Positions 1 through 18,404 of a stretch of 64,000 bases of DNA are shown in pieces (within the stretch, counting starts at the first letter, position 1; the number at the start of each line of letters is the position of its first letter). Below the pieces are notes generated by a model. The model saw only the letters and a program-made list of their open reading frames with translations, made no database searches and had not been told where the DNA came from. Origin of the DNA: Eudorina sp. 2006-703-Eu-15 (taxonomy: Eukaryota; Chlorophyta; Chlorophyceae; Chlamydomonadales; Volvocaceae); NCBI GenBank assembly GCA_003117195.1, contig BDSI01000030.1, positions 188,501-252,500 on the forward strand. Reading direction: 5' to 3'. Made by a program: the position numbers and the translations under genes.

Positions 1-140
1 AAACCTGTCCACCAATTTGCTATGGCCATCACCCCCCAATACCCCGTACTCCTTACTCCGCGTCACTGTCCCGTGGGTCGGTTGAACTGCATCCTCATCT
101 GGGTCGCGCCTGCTCCTTCCCGCCTTTCGCTGCCGCGGAG

Positions 141-1852
141 CGTAGTCTGATTCCCTGCTCCGAGGAGCTGTGGGAGACGGCTGTGGACCATATCGATGTG
201 GGGGAGGTGGTCATGGTGGAGCTGCACAAGGTGGGTGGGGGGAGGTGGGGTGGGGTGGGGTGGGTTGTAGGCGATTGGTAGACATTGTGAAGCTGCTGGG
301 GGGGGTGGGACGGGGTGGGTTGTAGGCGATTGGTAGACATTGTGAAGCTGCTGGGGGGTGGGTGGGGTGGGGGGCAAACAGAGGGCGTGTTTGGGTCTGT
401 GGGGTGGGGTGGGGTGGGGGTCGGGTGGGACGGGATAGGATGGTGTGGGGTGGGATGGGGCGGACCAGGGCAGGTCGTTGGGTGGTTGACATGTGGGGTA
501 CATGTTGCCCTAATCCACCCGCACACCATCACATCCCTCGCCGCTTCCGGCGCAGCCAACGCATTCCGTAAAACCCTCTCTTCCCACTTCCCACTCGCCG
601 AACCTCCCCCTCCTGGCCCCTCTCCTGGCCCCTCTCCTGCCTCCTCTCCTGCCCCCCTCCCCCCCAACTCCTCGGCAGCTGCGCACCCCGGGGCTGTACC
701 GGTGGCCGGTGCAGCTCAAGTTCACCGTCAAGGGCATGCAGGACCTCATGTAAGCTGAGGGGGAGGGGCGGGGGTTGGGGATGGGGGAAAGAGCTGGGGA
801 TGGGGAAGAGCTGGGGATGGGAAAGAGCTGGGGATGGGGAAGAGCTGGGATGGGGGGAGGTGATATAGCTGGGCAGGGGGTATAAGAAATTGGTAGACAT
901 ACTGCGAAGGGCAGGGGGGGTCCTGGGCGCACCACTCCCTGCCATCCGGTCAAACCCAAATCCCCGAACCGCCATCCCCGCATACACCGACGGCGCTCTT
1001 CCTGCCCCCGGCGTACCCCGCCTCCCGTATGTTCCTTATACAGCAACAGCGAATGAGCGAAACCGCAGAAGAGCACCTAACCGGTACCCGCCGACGCCCC
1101 GTCCCCTCTTCTCCCCCGCCCCCCCCCCCACACACACCGCCAGGCTCCACCCCGACGAGTACGACGCGCCCATCGACTACGGGTGGGCGGAGGCGCAGGG
1201 CTGGAGCCCCGACGAGATCGCGGCGGCGGTGGGGCGCACCCTGGACACCCCCACATACTTCCTGCCGCCCGACGAGACGGAGGTGGCGGAGAAGGTCATC
1301 GATGTGAGTGTGTGTGGGGGGGTGTTTGAAAAAGAGACCCGCCCGACCCAAACCAATGACCAATATACTTACCATATTAACCTGCGGATTGGAAGACATG
1401 AAAACAGCAACAATGCAGCCGCGCCACCACCGACAAAAGTTGCAGGGTGTGTGTGTATATCGGGGGGAATAGGAATGGGTAGACGTTGGGGGACATTGGG
1501 GGGAGGCGCGGCGGGGCGGGTGGGCGTGGGGGGATGGGGGATTGGCGGCGGGGTGATGAGGGATTGGAAGCCGGCGGGACCCGCGCTAAGTCGCGCCCGG
1601 GACCCACCCGGGACCCACCCTGAACCCACCCTGAACGTAGCTCGCACCGTTTCGCCGCCCCTCTCCCCTCCCCTCCCCTCTTCCCAACCCGCTCAGGGGT
1701 ACGGCACCGGCGACATGTACTGGCGGGACGAGCGGTCGGAGCCGGTGGAGGACTACATCGACGACCCGCTGGAGGACCCGCGCATCGAGGGCTGGCTGGA
1801 GGACCGGGTGGGGGAGGTGGACTCGGCGGCGGAGGGCGTGTTCGGAGGCTGA
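141..1852 (+). CDS. Unrecognised protein, 3' exons (partial)
   Basis: Four exons join in a consistent frame: about 141-230, 679-749, 1144-1303 and 1697-1852 (TGA). Introns begin GTGGGT, GTAAGC and GTGAGT and end in AG; phases are 0, 2 and 0. The start of the first visible exon is uncertain, because the frame stays open upstream, and the gene's 5' part lies outside the window. The visible ~125 residues include a hydrophobic/basic stretch (residues LYRWPVQLKFTV), a Trp-rich acidic segment (YGWAEAQGWSPDE) and a very acidic tail ending VFGG. There is no membrane segment. I do not recognise the family. The clean splicing frame and non-repetitive sequence argue that it is a real gene. All three introns contain the same short repeat (see findings). 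Confidence 0.7.
265..354 (+). repeat. Two tandem copies of the ATTGGTAGACAT intronic motif
   Basis: A ~55-bp unit containing GCGATTGGTAGACATTGTGA occurs twice in tandem within intron 1 of the gene at the left edge, in a GGGGT-rich stretch. Confidence 0.75.
881..914 (+). repeat. ATTGGTAGACAT intronic motif
   Basis: TATAAGAAATTGGTAGACAT followed by ACTGCGAAGG lies in intron 2 of the left-edge gene. It is the copy closest to those in the GT31 introns. Confidence 0.7.
1386..1420 (+). repeat. ATTGGAAGACAT intronic motif (diverged)
   Basis: GGATTGGAAGACATGAAAAC lies in intron 3 of the left-edge gene. The core is conserved but the CTGCGCTGCTGCC half is degraded. Confidence 0.5.
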
Positions 1853-2458
1853 GGAGGCGCGGGGGGGGATGGCTGGGGAGGAGCTAGGGGGGGAAGGAGC
1901 AGCTGGGGGGCGGGGAAGGAAGCGGAAGGCGGACACGAGGATATGGCGCGGAAGCGGGAGAAGGGAAAAGGAGGAACAAGGACGATGGGGAGGACGCATG
2001 CGTCCCCGGTCCGGCATACTGGTTTCGGGGCAAGCGCGGTGCGGTGTTTTTTGGGGCCTAGTGGCTGGTGTGGCTGGAGGGAGACTCCTGCAGCCCTCGG
2101 GTCGGGGAGCGGTTCGCGACTGCGCTCCACAGCGGGGCCGCTCGCCCGCTCGGGAGCAGTGCTGGTGGCCATCCCAGAGCCGTGTAGAGGAGGGAGGGTG
2201 GCAGTAGGCGCCAGGATGCGCGGAGCCCCGTCTTGCCTTTTCTGCACCATTTCCTACACACCCGCTGGACGCTCTCCGTTCCATGCACAATGGAGCCCAA
2301 CTTGCGGATACATCCGCCTGTTGCAGATGCTGGATCATACCGTATCCGTTGGTTTCCCCGTCTACGGCCCCAGACCATACATGAAACACGATGGTTCCAT
2401 GCAGCACGACTCGGGGATGACAGCTCCCCCAAGCCGCACGACGCGACGGGTGCGGAGC
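1853..2458. other. No gene recognised
   Basis: GC-rich DNA downstream of the left-edge gene. Open frames here have no recognisable protein and overlap on both strands. It probably holds the 3' UTR of the upstream gene; no repeat or RNA gene was seen. Confidence 0.5.
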
Positions 2459-3914
2459 TGGCGTGGGGTCCGGAGTCGCCGCCCAGCGCAGAACCCCGCG
2501 CGCGTATTCTCGAGACAGTGGTGGTGTCGGATCGTACAATGCCGTACAGCGTCGTACATGACGCGTGTGTGTGCAGGGTCCCAGCCGGGGCCCCAGGTTT
2601 GGGGCGCCTCGAGGGGCCCTATGGGGCGCGGGTCATCGGGACCCATGGGGCGCGGTCTGTCACCTGAAGGGCGTGCAAGGTGGCGGCCTGTGAGATGAAC
2701 GTGAGATGCCGCTGGATCCGGCTGCATCCAGATTTCCTCCAGCCCGGAGGGGCAGCGGATCTAAACTTTCGCTTCCCTGCATCCGGGTCCGTTCGTGTCA
2801 GGTTCGTTACAGGATTTGTTGTCCCAAGCTCCCATCATACGCATCTGTCTCCGGCACTTGAGGGAATTCCAGATCCAGATCCGCGTCCTGGACGACACCT
2901 CCGGGCCCCGTGCGTCCGGGGCCTGGAATCCTGGTTGTCTACAGCTGCGGCCTCCGCCACGCACTGCCATCGCCTGCTGCCAACGCCACTGCGCCGCCAC
3001 CGTCGTCGTCGTGTCCCGCCCGTGTCAGGGCAGGCGTGAACCCGTCCCCACCCCCGAAGCCCGCCAGGCGGTCGGTCACGGGGCATCTCCATCACCTCCA
3101 TCATCGGGAGGTCGGACCCACACACCGGTGGGCCCGTTGGATCCCTCGGCCCCACGGGTCCACCTCGTATCGGTTACATGACGTACACCGTTGATCCCTT
3201 GGGGGATCCGCTGTGACGTTCATTCGTTACAAACCGGTGCATCGCCTGCCGCGGGCCCGCGGTCCGCCTCCCGACGGCTATCCACCAGCACAAGCACATA
3301 CACTACCGCCTCAGCACCCGGACATGGACCACTGCAACCGCGGGTAGTTCAGTCCGCGGTCAAGCCGCACATCGGGCAGAAGAGTCCCGCAGACCCCGTC
3401 CGCCCGCCCAACCTCCATCCGGGCGGGTGCCCGGGCATGTGACATGGCACGTCCGCTCTCCGCCAGCACTCAACAGCCAACAGCCGTACGAAGTCGGAGG
3501 CAGGCCGCCAATCCGACGCAGGCCGCCAATCCGCCCTCACCCCATGGCCCCATTTCTCCATCACACTGCCTCCCCCCCGACACCGTCCCTCCCCAATGCA
3601 TACATTACTGTACACCGCTACCCCCCCACGACACCGTACCACCCATACTACGCACACATACACCGCCCAGACACCCCCCCCGCACTGGCTGTTTGTCTTT
3701 TTAACCAGGGCCCCCCGGCTGTTTTTCTTTCTAAACCCCCCCAACCGGGCCCCCGCATCAGATCCTGCCCGTCAGCGCCACATCGGGCTGCAGGTTCCGC
3801 CAGCGCCGCCAGTTGGTGATGTTGTCGGCCTGTGCGGGCCCGGAGGGGGGGTATGGATTGGGGAACCGATACGCGGAGGGGGGGGGCGCGCCCGGGAGTG
3901 CAAAACAGGGAGGT

Positions 3915-3963
3915 TAATGGAAATTGGTTGACATATTCATACTGCGCTGCTGCCAGAGCAAAC
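3915..3963 (+). repeat. ATTGGTTGACAT intronic motif, in copy A
   Basis: GAAATTGGTTGACATATTCA followed by CTGCGCTGCTGCCAGAGC lies in the last intron of the GT31 pseudogene, in the antisense direction to that gene. Confidence 0.75.
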
Positions 3964-4210
3964 ATACGATAAACACTCGACTGTACCCAGGCAAGGGGGG
4001 TGCAAGGCACAGCATTGAGTGACGGCGCCGCCCCGCGTCACACAGGAAGTACGGCTGTGTACGACTGTGTACAACTCTGTACGACGGACAAAATAAGCGA
4101 AACATCTTCGCTTCACTCAACGGCAGGTTGGACAGGTCCGATCGACAGAGTGCGATGAGCTCTTGCATGTACCCTGTACACAAGTCAGCTTTGGCTGACA
4201 CCGATGACCC

Positions 4211-4242
4211 GCGGGGTCCACTGTAACATTCTTAATAATCAT
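4211..4242 (+). repeat. Retroelement-like 3' end, ATT-type tail
   Basis: GGGGTCCACTGTAACATTCT followed by TAATAATCAT; the tail points right. Confidence 0.5.
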
Positions 4243-4594
4243 GTCAGGAGTCAGGTTGTCAATTTCACTACGGGATGGTCGTGTACGGTAGTACAAGCAG
4301 TCGGTCAGGTACGGTACGGCATCCACTGGTGGGCATCGGCTGGCTGGTGCGGTGGTCCGGTCGCACCTGGAACACGTGCTGGGTGCAGTCCGCGGCGCCG
4401 GGGCGGCCGCTGCAGCTCCGGAGCCAAGTTGTCCAAATGCTTGGCCTGGGGGCAGCGGGATAGGAGAGGGGGAGGAGAAGGGAAGGGGATGACGGCGGGA
4501 AATGGGGAGGCGAGGGTGACGGAGGCCGTCGTGGTGTCCGCTGGGGACCACGGCTCGACTAAGGTGTTTTTTCTTCGCCTGCCGGCACCCAAGA

Positions 4595-4725
4595 CGCAAT
4601 CAGACACCCAACCACTGAACCATCCACCCAACCACTCCACTACCCAACCACTGAAGCAACCACTCAGCTACCCAACCACCCAACCTCTCAATTACCCAAC
4701 CACCCAACCACCAAGCCACCCGGCG
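4595..4725. repeat. CCAACCACT-type minisatellite
   Basis: Imperfect repeats of ACCCAACCAC in an intron of the GT31 pseudogene. The counterpart in the intact gene (about 9815-9890) is shorter. Confidence 0.6.
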
Positions 4726-4910
4726 CACCACGGTGTCTGCCCGCAGGACAAGGGGTGTTTGAAGCCCGGGTGGTACCGGTGCGGTACCTCGCCCTGCACG
4801 TTGCGGCACGTGTGCAACGGAGGAGGGGTTCGTGTCTCGTGTGGTTTAGTCGTCTTGCGGTCGCCTAGCGAGCTCCCGGGGGCTAGCTTAAGACACCCCG
4901 CGGCGCCGGG

Positions 4911-4960
4911 GGTATAGGAAATTGGAAGACATGTTCAAAGTGCGCTGCTGCCAAAGCAAA
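4911..4960 (+). repeat. ATTGGAAGACAT intronic motif, in copy A
   Basis: GGTATAGGAAATTGGAAGAC, then TGCGCTGCTGCCAAAGC. It corresponds to the copy at 10131-10188 in the intact gene. Confidence 0.75.
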
Positions 4961-5663
4961 CGTCCCCGCGGGGTGCCGGGGGAGGGGACACTCACGCCGT
5001 CGCGTGTATCACCGGACATGGGCCCCAAGGGCGCCGAGCGCCCGAGGCCCGGTGGCGACATGTGGTGTACGACATGTGTGCAGGCCATGCACATGACAGA
5101 GACCACATCTGCACCGAACACAGCATGTCTGACGGACAGCAAACGGGCGGTCTAAGGACACTGGAGGAGTTGATGGCCGTGAAAACAAACCCAGACCAGT
5201 GCTGGACGGGCCCCTACCTACCTACCTTCCTCCCCTACCTACCCCCTTGGGTGTCAGCACCCCATGGGTCAGTTCCTCCTGCATGCATCCCCACCCAGGC
5301 CCCCCTCCCCGAAATGCCAAGTGCTTGTAACCGTTACAGGTTGGACCCGTAGCCCCGGCCGATTGTTGGCTGCGGGAGGTGTGCGGGCGGGCGCGTGCAT
5401 GTGTGTGTGAGGGGGGGCCGGGGGGAGGAGGAGGGTTACCATGGTCAACGGTGGTCAACTGTTACATTGGTGTGTTCAACTGTTACATTGGTGTGTTCGC
5501 TTACAGTTTCGCTACCTTTGTTGACATACGGGGAAAAAAGGTGCAAGGAGGTGAGAATTGAGTCGATAGGAAGACAAACCCACCACCCTTGCACCACCGG
5601 TGGGGTATCTCGGTGCCAAACAAGGCATGTATGTGCCCCAAATGCACCCCATGACCAGTACAA

Positions 5664-6282
5664 CATTAAGCCACCAATCCTGCATGTCCTCCCAGTAAGA
5701 CTTCATACCACAGGCCAACGTAAAATCTTTATCATGTGTCTCAAGCTGCATGGCAGGCTAGGTGACCGCAATTGCATCTGACAGGGGCTACATGTTGTGC
5801 CGACCTGCCGAGTACCACTGCCTCTCCATCATATGTAGGGTAGCTACATAGCTGTTCTTCGCGTCAGTGCCGGAACAATAGTACAGAGCTATAAAGGTGC
5901 CAAGCCGGTAGCATATCAGCCGCTCGTCCTTGGCATCATGGGTCAGGGCCGGGGAGCTGGCGCATCACTTTGATGGTGTGTGGGTCCTGACCCACACCCC
6001 ATCGAAGTAATGCGCCAGCTCCCCGGCCCTGTGTCAATGGCCTGCCCATGTCACGATAACTGCTCCTGAATCGCGGAACAGGCCTGATAGCCGTTTGACG
6101 TGCTGCTCAGTAACAGTGGCATCTGATGACTCAAATTGGTAGAACTGCACAACCCCGTGGATGTCAGAGAATTTGCCTGCACGGTGCTGTTTGCGCTCAC
6201 TCAAGGGCGGCAGATCCTCATCCGACGGACCAACTGGAGCACAAAGCTGCCGTAGGAGAGCTCACGGATCGGCATCCATGCC
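5664..6282 (-). pseudogene. Decayed coding remnant (gene or transposon)
   Basis: On the minus strand, protein-like segments appear in shifting frames separated by stops. One stretch around 6050-6220 includes ESSDATVTEQHVKRLSGLF and ends VIVTWAGH; another around 5800-5930 includes YRLGTFIALYYCSGTD. The codon-like texture differs from the flanking noncoding DNA, and it lies directly downstream of the small gene model at 6283-6958. It could be the broken remainder of that gene or of a transposon ORF. No family is recognised. Confidence 0.4.
5945..6030. repeat. Imperfect inverted repeat, 42-bp arms
   Basis: Arms 5945-5986 and 5989-6030, starting AGGGCCGGGGAGCTGGCGCA and ending in its complement, differ at only about three positions and are separated by 2 bp. 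Transcribed from either strand it would form a long hairpin. Confidence 0.9.
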
Positions 6283-6958
6283 TTAGGACCAGTTCAGCAG
6301 TGACCGGTCGAGGCAGTACTGAACCCAGCTGTCGTGACCTGCTGCGTGCAGCTGCTCGTCGCTGCGTGTCTGCTTCGGAATAGCTTTGCCGATGAAAAAC
6401 ATTTTGAACTCCTGATACTGCTCGGCAGACAGTCCAATGCCTTCTGGAACCTCCGGCCGGAAGTGCTCCTCCTTGTACACGGGCCCTTGGCACTGCTCGC
6501 CGGCGGGCTCCTGCACATCACCAACATTGCCACCCATACGAACAAGGTTAGCGATGTTTCATGTGGTACGGTAGTGCTTACTCACCGTTGCAGTTTCCTG
6601 CTTTCTCCTTGGCCTTTTCCCAAACCTCCGTTTGCACCTAACCTTTATGAGTAACACATACCTGTCCCGTTACTGGCGTGCTTGGCTCTTGAGCACGAGC
6701 CGGGCAGGGAGGATCTAGCTTTCCGAGAGCCTTGGCGTGCACGGACTGACTGACACTGGGCGTATCAGAGACGCTGCGTTCAGCCTGCAAGTAGAAGCAG
6801 AATAAATGAGTCCCGCGCACCGCCAAGAGTCTAGGCCGCAAGGACCGCACCTTCTGGCGTTTGATTGGAGGGGGCGTCAGGCTGCTGCGCTTGGGTCCGC
6901 AGTCACTCTCAGACTGCTGCTGCGTACGCGTCAGACTGGTAGCCTTTGCCAGATTCAT
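6283..6958 (-). CDS. Hypothetical small protein or 5' part of a broken gene
   Basis: Three minus-strand exons splice in phase 0: 6851-6958 (ATG), 6662-6784 and 6283-6510 (TAA), giving about 152 residues. Donors are GTGCGG and GTATGT; acceptors follow CTTGCAG and ATGTGCAG. The N-terminus is Ser/Gln-rich with a basic PPPIKRQK patch, a possible nuclear localisation signal. The C-terminal exon carries [20 protein letters not shown] and ends DRSLLNWS. Sequence beyond the stop continues to look coding in another frame ([14 protein letters not shown]), so the stop may be a frameshift in a longer former gene. No family recognised. Confidence 0.35.
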
Positions 6959-7023
6959 CGGAGAGCAAACGACATTAAGTGTCGCGGACTGCGACACTGG
7001 GTGTGCAGAGTGTTACAAAAGGC

Positions 7024-7820
<797 letters not shown>

Positions 7821-9023
7821 GGCTGGCGTGGGGGTCCAGCATCGCAACCCCTCAAAACCTCGCGCGCCTATTTTTGAGACAGTGGTGGCGTCGTATCGTA
7901 CAGGGCCGTATAGCGTCGTACATTACATGTGTGTGTGCAGGGTCCCAGCCGGGGCCCCAGGGTTTGGGGCGCCTCGAGGGGCCCTATGGGGCGCGGGTCA
8001 TCCGGACCCATGGGGCGCGGTCTGTCACCTGAAAGGCGTGGAGGTGGCGGCCTGTGAGATGAACGTGAGATGCCGCTGGATCCGGCTGCATCCAGATTCC
8101 TCCAGCCCGGAGGGGCGCGGATCTTAACTTTCGCTTCTCTGCATCCGGGTCCGTTCGGGCAGGTTCGTTGCAGGACTTGTGTCCCAAGCTCTCCCATCAA
8201 ACGCATCTGTCTCCGGCACGTTAGGGAATTCCGGATCCAGATCCGCGTCCTGGACGACACCTCCGGGGCCTGGAATCCTGGTTGTCTACAGCTGCGGCCT
8301 CCGCCACCATCGCTTGCTGCCACCGCCTGCTGCCAACGCCACTGCGCCGCCACCGTCGTCGTCGTGTCCCGCCCGTGTCAGGGCAGGCGTGAACCCGGCC
8401 CACCCCCCGAGCCCGCCTGGCGGTCGGTCACGGGGCATCTCCATCACCTCCATCATCGGGAGGTCGGACCCACACACCGGTGGGCCCGTTGGATCCCTCG
8501 GCCCCACGGGTCCACCTCGTATCGGTTACATGACGTACACCGTTGATCCCTTGGGGGATCCGCTGTGACGTTCATTCGTTACAAACCGGTGCATCGCCTG
8601 CCGCAGGGCCGCGGTCCGCCTCCCGACGGCTATCCACCAGCACAAGCACATACACTACCGCCTTCGCACCCGGACAGGGACCACTGCAACCGCGGGTAGT
8701 TCAGTCCGCGGTCAAGCCGCGCATCGGGACCGAGGGCAGAGAGCCCCGCAGACCCCGACCGCCCTGACCGCCATCCGGGCTGCTGACCGCACATGGGACA
8801 TGGGACGTCCGCTGCAGCCCAACACAGGGCCAGCACCCAGCAGCCGTACTAAGTCGGCGGCAGGCCGCCAATCCGACGCAGGCCGCCATTCCACCCTCAC
8901 CCCATTGCCCCATCACACCGCCCCCCCGACACCGCACCCCCACCCCCCCTCAATGCATACATAATTTACACCCCATACTATGCACCCATACACCGCCCCC
9001 GACATCCGCCAACCGGCCCCCCA

Positions 9024-15145
<6,122 letters not shown>

Positions 15146-15397
15146 CAGAAGTGACCCGAAACGAAGCCGCACTCCTCGCTCGCCTTCCTCGTGTTATCCT
15201 CTCGCCCTCCTCTCTTGCGCCCCTCCGTTGCCCTCCTGTTCTCGCCGCCCTCCTCTTGCCCAGTTCTTCGCAGACGCAGCCGACGCCGGCGCTCGCCCAG
15301 GCTCCGGGAAGCCGCTGCGGGAGCCCCACCCCGCGCGCTCAAAAGCACTACCACGAACTACAAATGAAGCACCGGCAGCTCAATACGCTACGCTGCT

Positions 15398-15436
15398 GAT
15401 GAATGAATGAACGTTACAGCGGACCCCAACGGGATC
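15398..15436 (-). repeat. Retroelement-like 3' end, ATTC-type tail
   Basis: ATGAATGAATGAACGTTACA then GCGGACCCCAACGGG, upstream of the GT31 gene. Confidence 0.5.
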
Positions 15437-15557
15437 AACGGTGTATACCAGGGCAAGCCCCAGCTGATGCCGCACCGCAGCCCCCGTACTGTGTTTTGCA
15501 ATTACACCTGGTCCGTAGGTGCGCTGTGGCTGAGGCTGCCAATGGGCTTCCTAAAGC

Positions 15558-15653
15558 TTGCACCGGGCGGGTCTTGCACCAGGCGGGTCTTGCACCAGGC
15601 GGTCTTGCACCGGGCGGGTCTAACGCCGGGCGGGTCTTGCACCGGGCGGGTCC
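15558..15653. repeat. Minisatellite, unit ~15 bp
   Basis: Six imperfect copies of TTGCACCGGGCGGGTC. Confidence 0.85.
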
Positions 15654-15807
15654 CTAGGGCGCGAGGCAAGTATGTCCAGAATTGCCCAAAAAGGGAGCCG
15701 GTCGGATTTGTTCGAAGCGAGTGCGTAACACAACGGTGCGTAGCGGGCACGGGCACGGCCTTCAATTATTTTTTTATTGTTGTAATGCGAGAGTTACAAG
15801 GTGGTTA

Positions 15808-16042
15808 TTATGCGAAACTCTGAGCCACGCAGTACGCGTTGGGGATTGACGGTGGGATGCTTATCGCGGGGCCGGGTGAAGACAGGTCCGCAGGGAATGT
15901 CGAGAGAATTGCTGGGACCGTGCTGGGAGGCGGTACGGGGGAATGCGTTGGCGCCGTAACGGTCGTGACGGGGCGTTGTTTCGGTTCCCGATGGGTCGCA
16001 TGCATCGCGTCAGTCGCATTAGCCTCGACCGAACAAGGGACT
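15808..16042 (-). CDS. Possible terminal exon of an unrecognised minus-strand gene
   Basis: A good intron lies just upstream on the minus strand: donor GTAAGT at 16099-16094, and a pyrimidine-rich acceptor ending CCCCCCAG before 16042. The frame after the acceptor is open to a TAA at 15808-15810 and encodes a Pro/Thr/Ser-rich tail ending NAYCVAQSFA. I could not join it convincingly to upstream exons, so strand and frame rest on the splice sites only. Confidence 0.3.
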
Positions 16043-18124
16043 CTGGGGGGGAGGAGGAGGAGGGGGAGGGAGCACCAACGCACACCCTCCTCAACTTACA
16101 ATGACAGGCGCAGGCCGCAAGCAGCCAGCTGCTGCCCTGCCGTTTACAAGGCAAATAGCTGCTGGCTGCCTGGCGGAGAGACCCAAGCTCAGCATCCCGG
16201 CATCTTCCCGGGGGGGACTGGCTGGCGTCCGAGGATTTGACAAACGCCCCCAAAGTCGGCATCAAGTGTTACATACAGCACGATACAGCTGAAGACGTAG
16301 CGCGGCACCATCTTCTTCTGCTTCTTCTTCTGCTGCTGCTGCAGCAGCTGCTGATTTTTCTGATGTTTCAGCTATTGACTCTGCTGCTGGCTTCTTTCAC
16401 CGCCTCCAAAGTGAGACGACGTGCGATGGGGGCTGGATCCGGACGTGCTCCTCGGTAGCCGACTGGCCTAAACAAGGCATACCTGCGGTGGGTCGGTGGG
16501 TCGGTGGGTCGGTCGACGGCCGTCCAATGGCGACGCATGCCATACGCGGCGGGCCGGCGGCGCACCCGGCGAAGATGAGCAGCCAGAGCTCCTTTCGGCA
16601 TTTCGCCCCGACCGTAGCAGTACATCTGTACATGTGCCAGCGAGGTGAGGGAATGGAGCCCAACGGCCGGACCCGCGCGGTCCCACGCGTCTGGCCATAG
16701 CCCGGGGTTGGCGACGGCTGTTTCGCACACCAGGCATGCCGTGAAGGCGCCGCCCGACTCTTTTCTCCACCACACCATAATGAAGAAATAATCTGCTGAA
16801 GGAAGGAAACGGAATTTAAAGCGCGGCTTGGTGGACCCGGGCCCCCTCAGTGAAGTGGCCCCCTCGGACCTCTCCGTGTGGCAAGGTCACACCTTTCATC
16901 GCAGTGAGGTGCGCCTCCGGAATTTTCATTCTCAGAAAAGGAGCCCAGTCCTGAGTGCGGTGGTCGCGCAGCGCCACGCGAATCGAGGGTGTCGGCGAGG
17001 TTTCGCGGCAGCGACAGCTGGATACGGCTGGGATAGGGCTGGATAGACCAGATAGGTCGACGCCCCTACCTCCCGAATCGCGTTCAGACCGGAATGTAGC
17101 GCATTCACGCATGCCTTCTTGTGCCCGTGAATGTTTTCAAGCCATTTTAAGAAACCTTCTCGTAGGTTCCAATTTTGGCTTACCGTGGATTCTTAACGAT
17201 TACATGAGCAATCTTTGCGCAGAAGGTCTTGGGGGTTTCTTTATCAGTTGGAATAAAATATAATTTATCACAGCTTGCTGCTTTAGAACACGGCAGAACC
17301 CTTCACAACCACTCGCCTTGCAGCTCTACCTAAACTCTCTGCTGTAAGTTGTGCATTTGAAATGGCCAGGAATTTGATTTTCACAATGATTATAATTTTT
17401 ACGAAATTTCATCTCCTGAGTTTCTATCTCGGCAATGCGCCCGCCATCGAGCCAATACCCCGTACATTGAGCAAGATTGGTTTAAAAATGGAGCAATGCT
17501 ACCCGTCCATTTTCACAGTACAGATTTGGGTTTATATCATTTATCGTTTTGGTGGTCAAGGTGGTGGTCACACCTGTCCCAACCGCTCCCCCGCGGACTT
17601 CAAAGGCGCGTCCATGCATGATTTATCAAATGAGCCATTATGCTCTTTCCCATGAGTACGTGTCAGAGCTCACCATCTTGCCGTGACAGATGCCTAACTA
17701 ATTTAGAGTCGAAAAGTCTGGAAACTGCGAGCGCCAATGCGTGCGCAGTGAATTCAATATACCATAATAGTATATTACATGTACGGTTATGGTATGGAGA
17801 TTGAGTTAGGAATGCTTTGATTACAACGAGACGTACGCACTCCAGATTGGCCCCCGGGGGCAACTTCACGGCAGCGCCACTTGCACCAACCTATGCAACG
17901 GTACTCATACATAGGTGAATAGCTCCTCGTCAACAATTGTCTTGAATAAGGATGCGGCGAAAGCCGTTCGTTCGGAAATGTACGTATTGCTGTGCCCGTT
18001 ACATTCAGCACCTTTGGGACTGCAGAAGCTGAAAATAATACACTCATATACATTATAACTGCCATTAGTGAGGTCCCGAAGTCTAACCTTCCGCAGCAGT
18101 TACCATACGGTTCATAATACTCAC
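16043..18124. other. Unresolved region, partly AT-rich
   Basis: 16368-17112 holds minus-strand open frames (one with HVQMYCYGRGEMPKGAL) that may be exons of the gene ending at 15808. 17120-18120 is markedly more AT-rich than the rest and shows no recognisable product on either strand; it could be a long intron or an old insertion. Confidence 0.35.
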
Positions 18125-18404
18125 TCGCGTCGATGCTGTCCTGCAATTTGAAGACAGCCGAAACGGCCTGAAGCTCAGCCCTCTCACATTCTTCTCGAAG
18201 CTTTTGCCTCTGACGCGTCGTCATGACGGACGCAGCGCCCGCGCGGAGCCCCGCCGGCGACGTGCGCGTGCGGAAAGGTACCGACCTGCCGAGCCGAGTC
18301 AGCCGCACAGGGCCGAGCGAACGGGCCACGGGGTGCACCGGGCAGCCCAGAAAGGAACGGAAACGCGTCCGCGCACTGCCTTCAGCACGTGACTGCGGGG
18401 CCAT
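18125..18404 (-). CDS. Possible 5' exon of an unrecognised minus-strand gene
   Basis: From an ATG at 18404 the minus strand is open through a basic N-terminus, then a helical segment (MTTRQRQKLREECERAELQA) up to a strong donor, GTGAGT, at 18124. An Arg-rich N-terminus of about 60 residues could be an organelle-targeting peptide. The ATG lies about 420 bp from that of the divergent lipase gene. It may be the first exon of the gene whose last exon is at 15808-16042, but the connecting exons were not found. Confidence 0.35.

Larger units (their letters stand above)
3758..4793 (-). pseudogene. Truncated GT31 galactosyltransferase paralogue
   Basis: Three exons equivalent to the last three of the intact gene at 9024-15145 are recognisable: 4750-4793 (contains HPGFKHP), about 4578 down to 4361 (contains AKHLDNLAPELQRP) and 3758-3829 (NWRRWRNLQPDVALTGRI, then stop). 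The exon with the catalytic EDV motif is deleted, and no catalytic-domain exons lie upstream. The middle exon has a 35-bp deletion relative to the intact copy that shifts the frame before the last exon. The final exon is almost unchanged, so the duplication may be recent. It is non-functional as a glycosyltransferase; transcription cannot be excluded. Confidence 0.85.
2459..5663 (-). repeat. Segmental duplication, copy A (GT31 3' half)
   Basis: This stretch aligns along its whole length with 7821-11026, with point changes and indels. It covers about 1.3 kb downstream of the GT31 stop codon, the last exons and introns, and part of the intron before the EDV exon. Homology stops before the exon carrying YPVGWMYVMSRN. 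Copy A lacks about 170 bp present in copy B (10325-10495), which removes one whole exon, and has a short GT run where copy B has 160 bp of GT repeat. Confidence 0.9.

Noticed and set aside
17362..17655. 97-residue plus-strand open frame in AT-rich DNA
   Set aside because: No family similarity or splice context. AT-rich surroundings would be expected to contain stops, but one frame of this size is not evidence of a gene.
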